From contig JAFXAQ010000007.1 of assembly GCA_017516925.1 (NCBI GenBank), positions 1 to 50,125 on the forward strand: DNA of 50,125 bases. Reading direction: 5' to 3'. A program made the position numbers and the translations under genes. The notes below the pieces were generated by a model. The model was not told the DNA's origin. It saw nothing but the letters and a program-made list of their open reading frames with translations, and searched no databases. Position 1 is the first letter of the stretch; each line of letters starts with the position of its first letter. Source of the DNA: Oscillospiraceae bacterium. Its GTDB lineage: Bacteria > Bacillota > Clostridia > Oscillospirales > Oscillospiraceae. Shown piece after piece: positions 40,326 through 48,450 of the stretch.

Positions 40326-40859
40326 TTACACCTGATGAAAAGAAACCGGCACATGGGGCGGCACGTCCCAGGTGTTTAATTCTTTTTCCATCCAGACGGT
40401 GCCGTACCAGGTGCCAAACTTAAAGCCGCAATTAGGCATTGTGGCGGTGTAGCGGTAACCCGCTGCCCGGTGAAAGGCAATGGAATCTTCATTGGCGGTG
40501 GTGATGATGGCATAGACCTTCTTATAGCCCTGCTGTTGCAAAAGCTGCTCCAGTTCCCTATACAGCTTTTTGCCGATACCTCTGCCCCGGGCTTCAGGGC
40601 AAAGGTAGATGGAGGCTTCTGCGCACCACTGATAGGCAGCTCTTTCAAAGGGCAAGCTGCCGTAAGCATAGCCCAGAACCGCACCGCCTTCTTCCCAAAC
40701 CAGCCAGGGAAACCGGGTGGTAATTTCCAAAAATCTTTGGGTAAACACTTCGAGACTGGGAACCGCATATTCAAAGCTGATGGCGGTATTTTCCACATAG
40801 GGGGCATAAATTTCCAAAATCCGGGGCACATCCTGCTCCGTTGCCTGCCGAATGGACAT
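40326..40859 (-). CDS. GNAT N-acetyltransferase, phosphinothricin-acetyltransferase-like
   Basis: The 177-residue GNAT protein is closest to the Pat/Bar/YncA group: IRQATEQDVPRILEIYAPYVENTAISFEY at the start, AYQWCAEASIYLCPEARGRGIGKKLY containing the acetyl-CoA loop, and later FHRAAGYRYTATMPNCGFKFG. Such enzymes acetylate amino groups of amino-acid-like compounds (methionine derivatives, phosphinothricin). GAGGGAG precedes the ATG. It is convergent with the SH3 gene, with only four bases between stops, and has its own promoter. Confidence 0.9.
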   Translation of the reverse strand: MSIRQATEQDVPRILEIYAPYVENTAISFEYAVPSLEVFTQRFLEITTRFPWLVWEEGGAVLGYAYGSLPFERAAYQWCAEASIYLCPEARGRGIGKKLYRELEQLLQQQGYKKVYAIITTANEDSIAFHRAAGYRYTATMPNCGFKFGTWYGTVWMEKELNTWDVPPHVPVSFHQV

Positions 40860-40888
40860 ACAATCACTCCCTCAAAACAGATAGCACC

Positions 40889-40917
40889 ATTGTACGACAG
40901 TTTCTGTCTGCCGTCAA
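40889..40917 (-). promoter_or_regulatory. Promoter of the GNAT gene
   Basis: On the minus strand TTGACG (40912-40917) and TACAAT (40889-40894) have a 17-base spacer containing CAGACAGAAACTGTC, itself an imperfect palindrome. Confidence 0.72.
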
Positions 40918-40970
40918 CAGCGATATGGATATCTGGCAATACTATTCAGAATACCGGAGGAAAAGCGCAA

Positions 40971-42557
40971 ATGCTGAAAAATTTTAATAAGTTCGGCGTG
41001 ATGGTCGACTGCTCCCGCAATGGGGTGATGACCGTTGATGCGCTGAAAAAATTCATAACCATCCTTGGGAAAATGGGCTATAATCAGGTCCATTTGTATA
41101 TGGAAGACACCTATGAGGTGGATGGAGACCCCCAGTTTGGCTATCTTCGGGGCAAATACACCAAGGAAGAATTAAAGGAGCTGGACGATTTTGCCTTTGC
41201 TTTGGGCATTGAGCTGGTGCCGAACATCCAGACCCTTGCCCATTTGAGCACCTATCTGCGCTGGCGCAGCGAGATTGTGGACACCAATGACATTATGTTG
41301 GTGGGGGATGACCGGGTTTATGACCTGATTGGACGGATGTTCCGGTCTTTGCGGGCGTGCTTCCGCACCAACACCCTCCACATCGGTATGGACGAAGCCC
41401 ATATGCTGGGTAGGGGCAAATATTATGACCTCCACGGACCGGAAAACCGGTTTCAGATTTTGTGCACCCATTTGCAAAAGGTCTGTGCCCTTGCTACCCA
41501 ATACGGCTTCCAGCCGATGATGTGGAGCGACATGTTCTACCGCATTGCCAACGGCGGTCGCTATTACGAAAGCGGCTCCAAATTCGACCCGTCAATTAAA
41601 GCACAAATCCCCGAAAATCTGACCCTTGTGTACTGGGATTATTTCAGCCATGACCGGAAGCGGTATGACCGGATGATTCGTGGTCACCGCCAGCTGAGCC
41701 AGCAGCTTGCCTTTGCCGGCGGCGCCTGGAGATGGTCCGGCTTTGCGCCCCACAACGACTTTGCCATCAAAGCGACAAAAGTGGCGCTTTCCGCTTGCAT
41801 AAACGGCGGCATCCGGGAGGTTATTATGACTATGTGGGGAGATGACGGTGCCGAGTGCTCCTCCTTTGCGGTGCTGCCCACCCTGTGCTATGCCGCCTGT
41901 ATCGCCCAGGGCATCACAAAAATGGCGGATATCCGTGCAAAGTTCCGGGAATGGGTCGGTCTGCGGTTTGAGGACTTTATGCTTTTGGACGCACCCAACC
42001 GTATTGAGCCGAGCAAGAAAGTAATCAATCCATGCAAATATATGCTGTATGCGGACTGCTTCCTGTCCATATTCCAAAATCTGGAGAAGGCGGAAGCTGC
42101 AAGGACCTATGCTGCCTTTGCCAGAAAGCTATCCTATGCTGCCAAGCGGGCAGGAGAATATGCCTATCTGTTTGAAACCATGGCAAAGCTTTGCAGCGTG
42201 CTGGAAATCAAGCAGGATATTTGCACAAGGACACGGAAAGCCTATGAAAGCGGTGACAAGCAGCAGTTGGATGCGGTTATCCGGGATTATAAGAAGATGA
42301 TTAAGCGCACGGAGGCCTTTTACAATGCCTTCCGTGCCCAGTGGTATTCGGAAAACAAGCCCCATGGCTTTGATGTTCAGGATCTGCGTCTCGGCGGACT
42401 GCTCCAGCGGATGCGCACCTGCCGTGACCGGCTGGTGGCATACCGGAACGGCGCAGCTTCTTCTATTCCTGAGCTGGAGGAGGCTATCGTGCCTTTTGCG
42501 GAAAAGCATATGGTCTATAACAGCTGGCAGAAAACTGCCTCCGTAAATCCGGTGTGA
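40971..42557 (+). CDS. GH20-family beta-N-acetylhexosaminidase-like protein
   Basis: The 528-residue protein starts directly with the GH20 barrel: FGVMVDCSRNGVMTVDALKKF, GYNQVHLYMEDTYEV and the catalytic Asp141-Glu142 pair in HIGMDEAHML. WRWSGFAPHNDF and VIMTMWGDDGAECS supply later substrate-binding residues. The C-terminal 180 residues are helical. GH20 enzymes remove terminal GlcNAc or GalNAc by substrate-assisted catalysis. No signal peptide and no N-terminal GH20b domain are present, so it probably works in the cytosol on imported glycan pieces. The start is ATG 40971 behind GGAGG; the frame stays open 500 bases upstream on the antisense side of the GNAT gene. Confidence 0.9.
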   Translation: MLKNFNKFGVMVDCSRNGVMTVDALKKFITILGKMGYNQVHLYMEDTYEVDGDPQFGYLRGKYTKEELKELDDFAFALGIELVPNIQTLAHLSTYLRWRSEIVDTNDIMLVGDDRVYDLIGRMFRSLRACFRTNTLHIGMDEAHMLGRGKYYDLHGPENRFQILCTHLQKVCALATQYGFQPMMWSDMFYRIANGGRYYESGSKFDPSIKAQIPENLTLVYWDYFSHDRKRYDRMIRGHRQLSQQLAFAGGAWRWSGFAPHNDFAIKATKVALSACINGGIREVIMTMWGDDGAECSSFAVLPTLCYAACIAQGITKMADIRAKFREWVGLRFEDFMLLDAPNRIEPSKKVINPCKYMLYADCFLSIFQNLEKAEAARTYAAFARKLSYAAKRAGEYAYLFETMAKLCSVLEIKQDICTRTRKAYESGDKQQLDAVIRDYKKMIKRTEAFYNAFRAQWYSENKPHGFDVQDLRLGGLLQRMRTCRDRLVAYRNGAASSIPELEEAIVPFAEKHMVYNSWQKTASVNPV

Positions 42558-42584
42558 TTGCAAGGGAGTGTCGCAACAAATACG

Positions 42585-42630
42585 AAAACAGCACAAAATT
42601 TGCGCATTTTCGCAGATTTTGTGCTGTTTT
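42585..42630. terminator. Bidirectional terminator between GH20 and ldh
   Basis: AAAACAGCACAAAAT (42585-42599) pairs with ATTTTGTGCTGTTTT (42616-42630); an inner TGCG/CGCA pair extends the stem. The genes on both sides converge. Confidence 0.9.
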
Positions 42631-42642
42631 TGCTTGGTGAGG

Positions 42643-43587
42643 TTAGAGGGTGATTTGGGAAAGAACTTCTTTGAGCTTGTTGGCACTGGTATGGAACTTT
42701 GCCACTTCCTCGTCGGAAAGCTTCGTGAGAATTTTGCCCCGGACACCGCTGCGGTCAACCAGGCAGTGGGCAGACAGGCAGACATCCTCGATGCCGTATT
42801 CTCCGTGCATCATGGTGGAAACGGTCAGGGCAGTTCCGGCATCGGAGAAAATACACTTACAGATGTGGCACACGGACATGGCAACCGCATAGAAGGTGGC
42901 GCCCTTGTTCTCGATAATCAAGCCGCCGGATTTTTTTACATACTGCTCAACCTCTTCGTAATCGCCGTTCCAGTCAATACGGTCCCGGTCCGGAGAGGTG
43001 TTTTTGTATTCATCCACATGGTTGTTGGCAATGGTTGCCAGAGACCAGGGCACAAAGGAGCTGTCGCCGTGCTCGCCGTACACGTGGGCGTGGACATTCT
43101 TGGGGCTGATGTGGAAGCGCTTTGCCAGCTCTGCCTGCAGGCGGCTGGTGTCCAGAATGGTACCGGAGCCGATGACCTGCCGTTCCGGCAGACCGGACAG
43201 CTTGGTGAAGGCATAGGTCAGGATGTCCACCGGGTTGGACACAATCACGTAAATGGCTTCCGGCGCCTGGGGCACCACGTTTTTAATCACGTCCTTGAGG
43301 ATGTTGACGTTGGTCTGTGCCAAATCCAGGCGGGTCATACCCGGCTTTCTTGCCATACCGCAGGTGATGACCACAATGTCAGAATCCTGAGCATCCACAT
43401 AGTCACCGGAGCGAACAATGGCGGGAGAATTGAAGGTTGCGCCCTGATATACGTCCAGTGCTTCGCCCTTAGCCTTTTTTTCGTTGATATCAATCAGGAC
43501 GATTTCGGAAGCCACACCTTGAATCATCAAGTCGTTGGCAACGGTAGCGCCTACATTGCCGGCGCCGATAACACTGATTTTGCTCAT
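42643..43587 (-). CDS. ldh: L-lactate/malate dehydrogenase family protein
   Basis: The 314-residue protein has Rossmann GAGNVGATVA (8-17), catalytic His173 in VYGEHGDSS, and SGTILDTSRLQ. These regions are LDH-like. The substrate-specificity loop reads CGMARKPGMTRLDL: Arg80 occupies the place of the LDH-typical Gln (QKPGETR) and matches malate dehydrogenases (RKPGMTR). It therefore reduces either pyruvate or oxaloacetate with NADH. AGGAG precedes the ATG. The promoter is overlapped by a palindrome, so expression is probably regulated. Confidence 0.9.
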   Translation of the reverse strand: MSKISVIGAGNVGATVANDLMIQGVASEIVLIDINEKKAKGEALDVYQGATFNSPAIVRSGDYVDAQDSDIVVITCGMARKPGMTRLDLAQTNVNILKDVIKNVVPQAPEAIYVIVSNPVDILTYAFTKLSGLPERQVIGSGTILDTSRLQAELAKRFHISPKNVHAHVYGEHGDSSFVPWSLATIANNHVDEYKNTSPDRDRIDWNGDYEEVEQYVKKSGGLIIENKGATFYAVAMSVCHICKCIFSDAGTALTVSTMMHGEYGIEDVCLSAHCLVDRSGVRGKILTKLSDEEVAKFHTSANKLKEVLSQITL

Positions 43588-43614
43588 ATGCTACACGCTC
43601 CTATATTTCAGGTT

Positions 43615-43654
43615 TTATCAATAACAGTATATCGATAAAAAAATAATTTGTCAA
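43615..43654 (-). promoter_or_regulatory. ldh promoter and operator-like palindrome
   Basis: On the minus strand TTGACA (43649-43654) and TATACT (43626-43631) have a 17-base spacer. TTATCAATA (43615-43623) and TATCGATAA (43630-43638) form a near-perfect dyad over the -10 box. Confidence 0.8.
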
Positions 43655-43694
43655 TCAAAAAAACGTTGAAAAGTATAATTTATCAGAATAAACA

Positions 43695-43725
43695 AAAACC
43701 CACAGGCAAAAGCCTGCGGGTTTTT
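43695..43725 (-). terminator. Terminator of the small P-loop gene
   Basis: AAAACCC-A-CAGGC and GCCTG-C-GGGTTTT close an AAAA loop, with T-rich sequence on the minus strand. Confidence 0.88.
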
Positions 43726-43738
43726 ATATTTTGATGTA

Positions 43739-44146
43739 TTACAGGAACTTTTTGATTTCCTCGGAAGCGTTAGCAGGGTCATCGGAGACGGTGATGGTGA
43801 TGTTCATCTTGTTTGCTTCAGCAAACTTGGCGCACCACAGCAGGAACTCCTCACCGGCGGCACGGTCGGTACCGATGGTTTTGTAGAGGTTATCGATGTA
43901 CACATTGGTAATATCGAAGTTGCCGGCATGCAGACCGCTGAGCAGACCCTTCAGCATATCGGGGTTAGAGATGCCGTACTCCTGAGAATCCACCAAACGG
44001 ACGCGGTAGTTTACGTCATAGGTCAGCTTCTTGCCGTATTCGATGCAAACCACATCGCCCTGGGCGCTGGCCACAGCCTCGTTGATGGCGTTAATCAGCT
44101 TCTTGGTTTTGCCTGAACCCTTCAGGCCCATAATAATTTGAATCAT
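43739..44146 (-). CDS. Small P-loop NTPase of unknown function
   Basis: The 135-residue protein begins with a Walker A motif, MIQIIMGLKGSGKTKK (GxxGxGKT at 7-14). It contains GDVVCIEYGKKL, an NVYIDNLYKTIG segment that could serve as Walker B, and FLLWCAKFAEANKMNITITVS like a compact RecA/thymidine-kinase-type core. I do not know its role; similar small proteins occur in Clostridia without assigned function. AAAGGAGG precedes the ATG. It has its own promoter and terminator, so it is a single gene between ldh and pgi. Confidence 0.78.
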   Translation of the reverse strand: MIQIIMGLKGSGKTKKLINAINEAVASAQGDVVCIEYGKKLTYDVNYRVRLVDSQEYGISNPDMLKGLLSGLHAGNFDITNVYIDNLYKTIGTDRAAGEEFLLWCAKFAEANKMNITITVSDDPANASEEIKKFL

Positions 44147-44188
44147 AGGAAATTCCTCCTTTGCTGTCCAGCTTGTTGCTGTACTATA

Positions 44189-44217
44189 ATTTTAGCAGTT
44201 CTTGCGGGATTTTTCAA
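44189..44217 (-). promoter_or_regulatory. Promoter of the small P-loop gene
   Basis: On the minus strand TTGAAA (44212-44217) and TAAAAT (44189-44194) have a 17-base spacer. Confidence 0.7.
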
Positions 44218-44245
44218 CAACTATTTGTAAATATTTATTACTTTT

Positions 44246-45550
44246 TTATACTTCGTAGCCGGGCTTGCCCAAAAGCTGGAACATATTGCGCTTGTAGAAC
44301 TCCACACCGGGCTGGTTGAAGGGGTTGACACCCAGCATATAAGCGGAAACGCCGCAGGCCAGCTCAAAGAAGTAGAACATCTCGCCCAGCTTCTGATTGT
44401 TCAGCTCGCCCATATCCATGGTAATCACAGGTACGCCGCCGTCCACGTGGGCAGCCAGAGTGCCAAGGAATGCCTTCTCGTCCACAAAGTCCAGCGTTTT
44501 TCCGGCCAGGTAGTTCAAGCCGTCCAGATTCTTGTAGTCGCTGTCAATTGTCAGCTTGTTCTGGGGAGCGTCGAAGCGAACCATCGTTTCAAAAATGTTT
44601 CGCTCGCCCTGCTGAATCATCTGTCCCAGAGAGTGCAGGTCGGGGGTGAATTCGGCGGTAACCGGGAAAATGCCCTTGCCGTCCTTGCCCTCGCTTTCGC
44701 CGAAGAGCTGCTGCCACCAGCCGCCCATCATCTTAAAGCCGGGCTCGAAGGATTCCAGAATTTCCAGACACTTGCCACGGCGGTACAGCAAATTCCGGGC
44801 AGCCACGTACAGCCACATGGGATTTTCAAAGGAACGCAGGTCGTAGGTCTTTTTGGCTTCTGCAGCGCCAGCCATAACCTCCATAGGGTCAATGCCGGCA
44901 ACTGCCATAGGCAGAAGACCCACGGCGGTGAGCACGCTGTAACGTCCGCCTACGTTGGGGGGGATAACGAAGGTTTCCCAGCCCTCCTCGTCAGCCATCT
45001 GGCGCAAAGCGCCCTTGACCGGGTCGGTGATGGCATAGGTCCGGGCCTTGGCGCCCTCGGTGCCGTACTTGCGCTCCAAAAGCCAGCGCAGCGCCCGGGT
45101 GGCGATGGCAGGCTCGGTGGTGGTGCCGGATTTGGAGATGATGGCGATGGAGAAATCCTTACCCTCCAGAAGCCGCTGCAGCTCATTCCAGTGCCGGGTG
45201 GACAGGGTGTTGCCGGCATAGTAAATCTGGGGATTGCCCTTGCCCTTGCCGATGTTGTGGTTGGCGCCCTGCATCAGCTCAATGGCGGCACGGGGACCTA
45301 AGTAGCTGCCGCCGATGCCGATGACCACAAACACATCGGAATTTTCCCGGATGCGCTTGGCAGCGGCACGGATGCGGCGGATTTCGTCGGTTTCCTCTGT
45401 GACAGGCAGGTTCAGCCAGCCCAGAAAGTCGTTGCCCTCGCCGCTGCCGTCGGTCAGGGTCATATGGGCATCGAAAATTTCCTTTTCCGTAGCCAGCAGG
45501 TCAGGCAGGGACAGCTCGCCCCAAATGTTGGAAATGTCAACTTTAATCAT
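44246..45550 (-). CDS. pgi: Glucose-6-phosphate isomerase
   Basis: The 434-residue protein is of the compact bacterial type. It has VVIGIGGSYLGPRAAIE, AIISKSGTTTEPAIA, the PGI signature region around GGRYSVLTAVGLLP, and a C-terminal part with the catalytic Lys in NPFNQPGVEFYKRN. It interconverts glucose 6-phosphate and fructose 6-phosphate. AAAGGA lies ahead of the ATG. It is divergent from the ROK glucokinase gene at 45688, so both enzymes of glucose entry lie side by side. Confidence 0.97.
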   Translation of the reverse strand: MIKVDISNIWGELSLPDLLATEKEIFDAHMTLTDGSGEGNDFLGWLNLPVTEETDEIRRIRAAAKRIRENSDVFVVIGIGGSYLGPRAAIELMQGANHNIGKGKGNPQIYYAGNTLSTRHWNELQRLLEGKDFSIAIISKSGTTTEPAIATRALRWLLERKYGTEGAKARTYAITDPVKGALRQMADEEGWETFVIPPNVGGRYSVLTAVGLLPMAVAGIDPMEVMAGAAEAKKTYDLRSFENPMWLYVAARNLLYRRGKCLEILESFEPGFKMMGGWWQQLFGESEGKDGKGIFPVTAEFTPDLHSLGQMIQQGERNIFETMVRFDAPQNKLTIDSDYKNLDGLNYLAGKTLDFVDEKAFLGTLAAHVDGGVPVITMDMGELNNQKLGEMFYFFELACGVSAYMLGVNPFNQPGVEFYKRNMFQLLGKPGYEV

Positions 45551-45687
45551 ATTTGTGAATCCTTTCTAATGGTTTGGGTATATGTTACCGCAAAACCGGC
45601 AGAAAGGCAAGAGAAGAAAGAAGAAATTTTTATAGCATTTTCAGACGGAACTATGTATAATGTAAGAAAGCGCACAGGAGGTATGTT

Positions 45688-46629
45688 ATGAAATTTGGAT
45701 TTGGTGTGGATTTGGGCGGTACCACGGTGAAAATCGCCTGGTTTGAGGAAACGGGAAAAATGCTGGACAAGTGGGAAATTCCCACAGTGACAGACAATGG
45801 GGGCAAGAGAATTTTGCCGGACATTGCCGCTTCCCTGCTTGCCTTTCTGAAAGAAAAAAACATCCCCAAGGAGGATGTTTTGGGTATCGGCATCGGTGTG
45901 CCCGGTCCGGTGCGCCCGGACGGTACCGTGAATAAGTGCATCAATCTGGGCTGGGGCGTATTTAATATGGAAGAAGCGCTGGAAAAGCTGACCGGCTTCC
46001 CGGTGAAGGCGGGCAATGACGCCACAGTGGCTGCCCTGGGCGAATGCTGGAAGGGTGGCGGCGCAGGCTGCCGGAATATGGTCTTTGCCACGCTGGGTAC
46101 CGGCGTTGGCGGCGGCATTGTGGTAGACGGAGGGGTGATTCACGGCATCCACGGCGCCGGTGGCGAGATTGGACATATGGTGCTTAATCCCCGGGAAACG
46201 GAAAGCTGCAATTGCGGCAAAAGAGGCTGCGTGGAGCAGTACTGCTCTGCCACCGGCATTGTCCGGCTGGCAAAAAAATATTTGGAGGAAACCGGGTGCG
46301 TTTCCTCTCTGCAGGCTGTTCCGGAGCTTACCTGCAAGGCTGTGTTTGACGCAGCCAAGGACGGCGATGCCGCCGCAAAGGAAATTTTGGAGCAGGTATA
46401 TGATTATATGGGCCAGTTTTTGGCAAATATTTGTAATGTGGTGGATCCGGAGGCGGTGGTGCTGGGCGGCGGTGTCAGCAAGGCCGGGCAGCCCCTTTTG
46501 GAGGGCGTGGAAAAGGCCTTCGGCAAGTATGTGTTCCACGCTGTGTCCCCGGTGAAATTCTCCCTGGCAACTCTGGGCAATGATGCCGGCGCTTACGGCG
46601 CCTTTAAACTGATTTTGGACAAGGAGTGA
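45688..46629 (+). CDS. ROK-family glucokinase
   Basis: The 313-residue sugar kinase has phosphate-1 DLGGTTVKIAWF, GIGVPGPV, the catalytic Asp in GNDATVAALGE, GTGVGGGIVVDG and the ROK zinc motif HMVLNPRETESCNCGKRGCVEQY. There is no HTH, so it is a kinase and not a repressor. The most likely substrate is glucose. A TATAAT box (45656-45661) lies 26 bases before the start; its -35 is weak. AGGAGG precedes the ATG. The stop overlaps the ribosome region of the next gene. Confidence 0.93.
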   Translation: MKFGFGVDLGGTTVKIAWFEETGKMLDKWEIPTVTDNGGKRILPDIAASLLAFLKEKNIPKEDVLGIGIGVPGPVRPDGTVNKCINLGWGVFNMEEALEKLTGFPVKAGNDATVAALGECWKGGGAGCRNMVFATLGTGVGGGIVVDGGVIHGIHGAGGEIGHMVLNPRETESCNCGKRGCVEQYCSATGIVRLAKKYLEETGCVSSLQAVPELTCKAVFDAAKDGDAAAKEILEQVYDYMGQFLANICNVVDPEAVVLGGGVSKAGQPLLEGVEKAFGKYVFHAVSPVKFSLATLGNDAGAYGAFKLILDKE

Positions 46630-46634
46630 TTGTG

Positions 46635-47234
46635 ATGGATGTGCGCGCGCTTTTTAAACTGAGCTACGGTCTTTTTGTGCTGACGGCAAGGGAAAACGGT
46701 AAGGATAACGGCTGTATTATCAATACCGCTATGCAGATTACCGACGAGCCCAAGCAGCTTATTGTGGCGGTAAATAAGCAGAATTACACCCACGATATGA
46801 TAAAAAATACCGGCGTTTTCAACCTCTCGGTGCTTTCTCAGGATGCGGTGTTCTGGATTTTCCAGCACTACGGCTTCCAGTCCGGACGGGATGTGGATAA
46901 ATTTGCGAATTTGCCGGAGGCACGGACGGAAAACGGACTTCGGTATGCGGAGGGTTGTACCAATGCGGTCATCAGCGGCAAGGTGGTATCTACGGTGGAT
47001 TGCATCACCCATACCCTGTTTGTGGCAGAGGTGACGGACGCAAAAATCCTCTCTGATGTACCCAGCGTCACCTATCAGTATTATTTTGACCACATTAAGC
47101 CAAAGCCCCAGCCTAAGGAAAAGAAAAGCTGGGTGTGTAAAATCTGCGGCTACGTCTATGAGGGCGAGGAGCTGCCGGCGGATTATATCTGTCCCTGGTG
47201 TAAACACGGCGCAGAGGCCTTTGAAGAACAGTAA
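46635..47234 (+). CDS. Flavin-reductase-like protein fused to rubredoxin (Hrb type)
   Basis: The protein has 199 residues. An FMN-binding split-barrel flavin reductase domain (about 1-145, FKLSYGLFVLTA, NGCIINTAMQIT, NKQNYTHDMI) is followed by a Pro/Lys linker and a C-terminal rubredoxin (about 160-199) with CKICGYVYEG and CPWCKHG, giving four iron-binding cysteines. High-molecular-weight rubredoxins of this type pass electrons from NAD(P)H to flavodiiron proteins or rubrerythrins, removing O2 or peroxides in anaerobes. The start is ATG 46635, eight bases after AAGGAG, which overlaps the end of the glucokinase gene. Confidence 0.93.
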   Translation: MDVRALFKLSYGLFVLTARENGKDNGCIINTAMQITDEPKQLIVAVNKQNYTHDMIKNTGVFNLSVLSQDAVFWIFQHYGFQSGRDVDKFANLPEARTENGLRYAEGCTNAVISGKVVSTVDCITHTLFVAEVTDAKILSDVPSVTYQYYFDHIKPKPQPKEKKSWVCKICGYVYEGEELPADYICPWCKHGAEAFEEQ

Positions 47235-47391
47235 GCACCAGAGTGCAGGAGAGCCCCAAATCGTCAAAACACAATAATATTATAGAGTGAATTGATCGTA
47301 ATTAGAAAGTCATTGCTCGACGACGAAAGAACTCTCGGAGCAAAGCGACATAGAGTTCTTAGTGCACAGCTGGCAATCCGTTAGCCAAAAC
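47235..47391. other. Non-coding region with short element copy and a hairpin
   Basis: No gene is seen. The short copy of the dispersed element lies at 47241-47274. AAGAACTCT and AGAGTTCTT form a 9-base stem with a 16-base loop at about 47327-47360. The region continues into the full element copy B at 47392 and ends at the Noc gene (47533). Confidence 0.5.
47241..47274 (+). repeat. Short copy of the dispersed element (second)
   Basis: AGCCCCAAATCGTC leads to AAAACACAA (47252-47274), identical over 23 bases with 33589-33611. Like that copy it lacks the central hairpin. Confidence 0.75.
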
Positions 47392-47498
47392 AGCTTGCTG
47401 CACAAGGTGTTTTGACTTGCTGCACAACTCGAACCTTACCGTACCTATGTACGCCGACAGGTTCGAGTTGCTTGTCTTTGGACCTCTCTTGCCCTCTG
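47392..47498 (-). ncRNA. Dispersed structured element, full copy B
   Basis: Read on the minus strand it follows copy A (36321-36430) base for base in the flanks. The central stem is different, GCAACTCGAACC / GGTTCGAGTTGT (forward arms 47460-47471 and 47424-47435), yet fully paired with one G-U. The apical GGCGTACATAGGTACG is identical. Expression is unproven. Confidence 0.7.
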
Positions 47499-47532
47499 GC
47501 CAACATATCAAGAATATTTTCCGACAACGCAT

Positions 47533-48315
47533 TTATTTGGGGATGGTGATGGTCAGGACGATTTGGCTTTCTGTTTCCCGGCGCTCGGAGATGGCAGGAA
47601 TGCCGCACCGCTGAATGCGGCTTAGGGTCTGGGTGACGTTTTTCAGGAAAGCGCCGATGTCGGCTTTTGGGGCATCTTCCCGGCGGTCAGCCAGAAGGCT
47701 TTCTATGTACTGCTCGGTGCGGGAGACGCTCATATGGAGCTTGGAAACGGTGTCGATAGCCTTGAGCTTTTCGGGCTCCGTAGGCAGCTTTAAAAGTGCC
47801 CGGGCGTGGCGCTCTGTCAGGTTTTCCCGGCGCAGCGCCTCCAAAACCGGGGGGCTGTGGCGCAGAAGCCGCAGCTTGTTGGCAACACTGCTCTGGCTCT
47901 TGCCCAGAAGCTGCGCCGCCTGCTCCTGACTCATGGCGTATTCCTCCATCACCCGGCTGATTCCCCGGGCTTCCTCAATGAAGTCCAAATCCTGCCGCTG
48001 GAGATTTTCCACCAGGGCAGTAAGCCCGGATTCCTTTTCGTCCATTTGCATCACAATGCAGGGGATTTCTGTCAGTCCTGCCAGAATCCCTGCCCGTAGC
48101 CGCCGTTCCCCGGCAATCAGCTCATATCCGCCGACCACCCGGCGCACGGATAAGGGCTGCAAAATGCCGTGACGGCGGATACTTTCTGCCAGCTCGGACA
48201 GGGCTTCCTCCCGGAATACCTTCCGGGGCTGCTGGGGATTGGGGCGGAGCGCCTTTGGAGGCAGAAAAATCACCCGCCCCGTTTCCATATAGGTTTTCAG
48301 TTTTTGACATTGCAT
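47533..48315 (-). CDS. ParB/Noc-family DNA-binding protein
   Basis: The 260-residue protein has an N-terminal ParB nuclease-like domain (about 15-110) with NPQQPRKVF, ELAESIRRHGILQPLSVR and GERRLRAG, a central HTH region (about 120-210) with YAMSQEQAAQLLGKSQSSVANKLRLLR, and a C-terminal dimerisation part. It would bind parS or the Noc site and spread, acting in chromosome segregation or nucleoid occlusion. No parA neighbour is present, which favours Noc. The start is ATG 48315 behind GAGGAGG; a longer frame to 48384 lacks a site. It is about 34 kb from the rpmH cluster. Confidence 0.93.
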   Translation of the reverse strand: MQCQKLKTYMETGRVIFLPPKALRPNPQQPRKVFREEALSELAESIRRHGILQPLSVRRVVGGYELIAGERRLRAGILAGLTEIPCIVMQMDEKESGLTALVENLQRQDLDFIEEARGISRVMEEYAMSQEQAAQLLGKSQSSVANKLRLLRHSPPVLEALRRENLTERHARALLKLPTEPEKLKAIDTVSKLHMSVSRTEQYIESLLADRREDAPKADIGAFLKNVTQTLSRIQRCGIPAISERRETESQIVLTITIPK

Positions 48316-48335
48316 AGCCTGTCCTCCTCTCTGGC

Positions 48336-48356
48336 AACATTTTACAGAGAAATGTT
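48336..48356. promoter_or_regulatory. Dyad upstream of the Noc/ParB gene
   Basis: AACATTT (48336-48342) and AAATGTT (48350-48356) face each other across seven bases, 21 bases before the Noc start; a possible operator or leader hairpin. Confidence 0.45.
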
Positions 48357-48398
48357 CCAGAAAAACCACGAAAGGACAGGTCATTTTCTAAAAATTCC

Positions 48399-48428
48399 TC
48401 GACAATTGCTACCGATTTGTGGTACAAT
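48399..48428 (+). promoter_or_regulatory. Probable promoter of the AlaX gene
   Basis: TCGACA (48399-48404) and TACAAT (48423-48428) have an 18-base spacer, 22 bases before the GTG start. Confidence 0.55.
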
Positions 48429-48450
48429 CACGGACAAAGGAGTGGGTTTT

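Noticed and set aside
40470-40970. N-terminal 167-residue extension of the GH20 protein
   Set aside because: The extension is antisense to the GNAT gene; the GH20 fold begins at ATG 40971, which has GGAGG before it.
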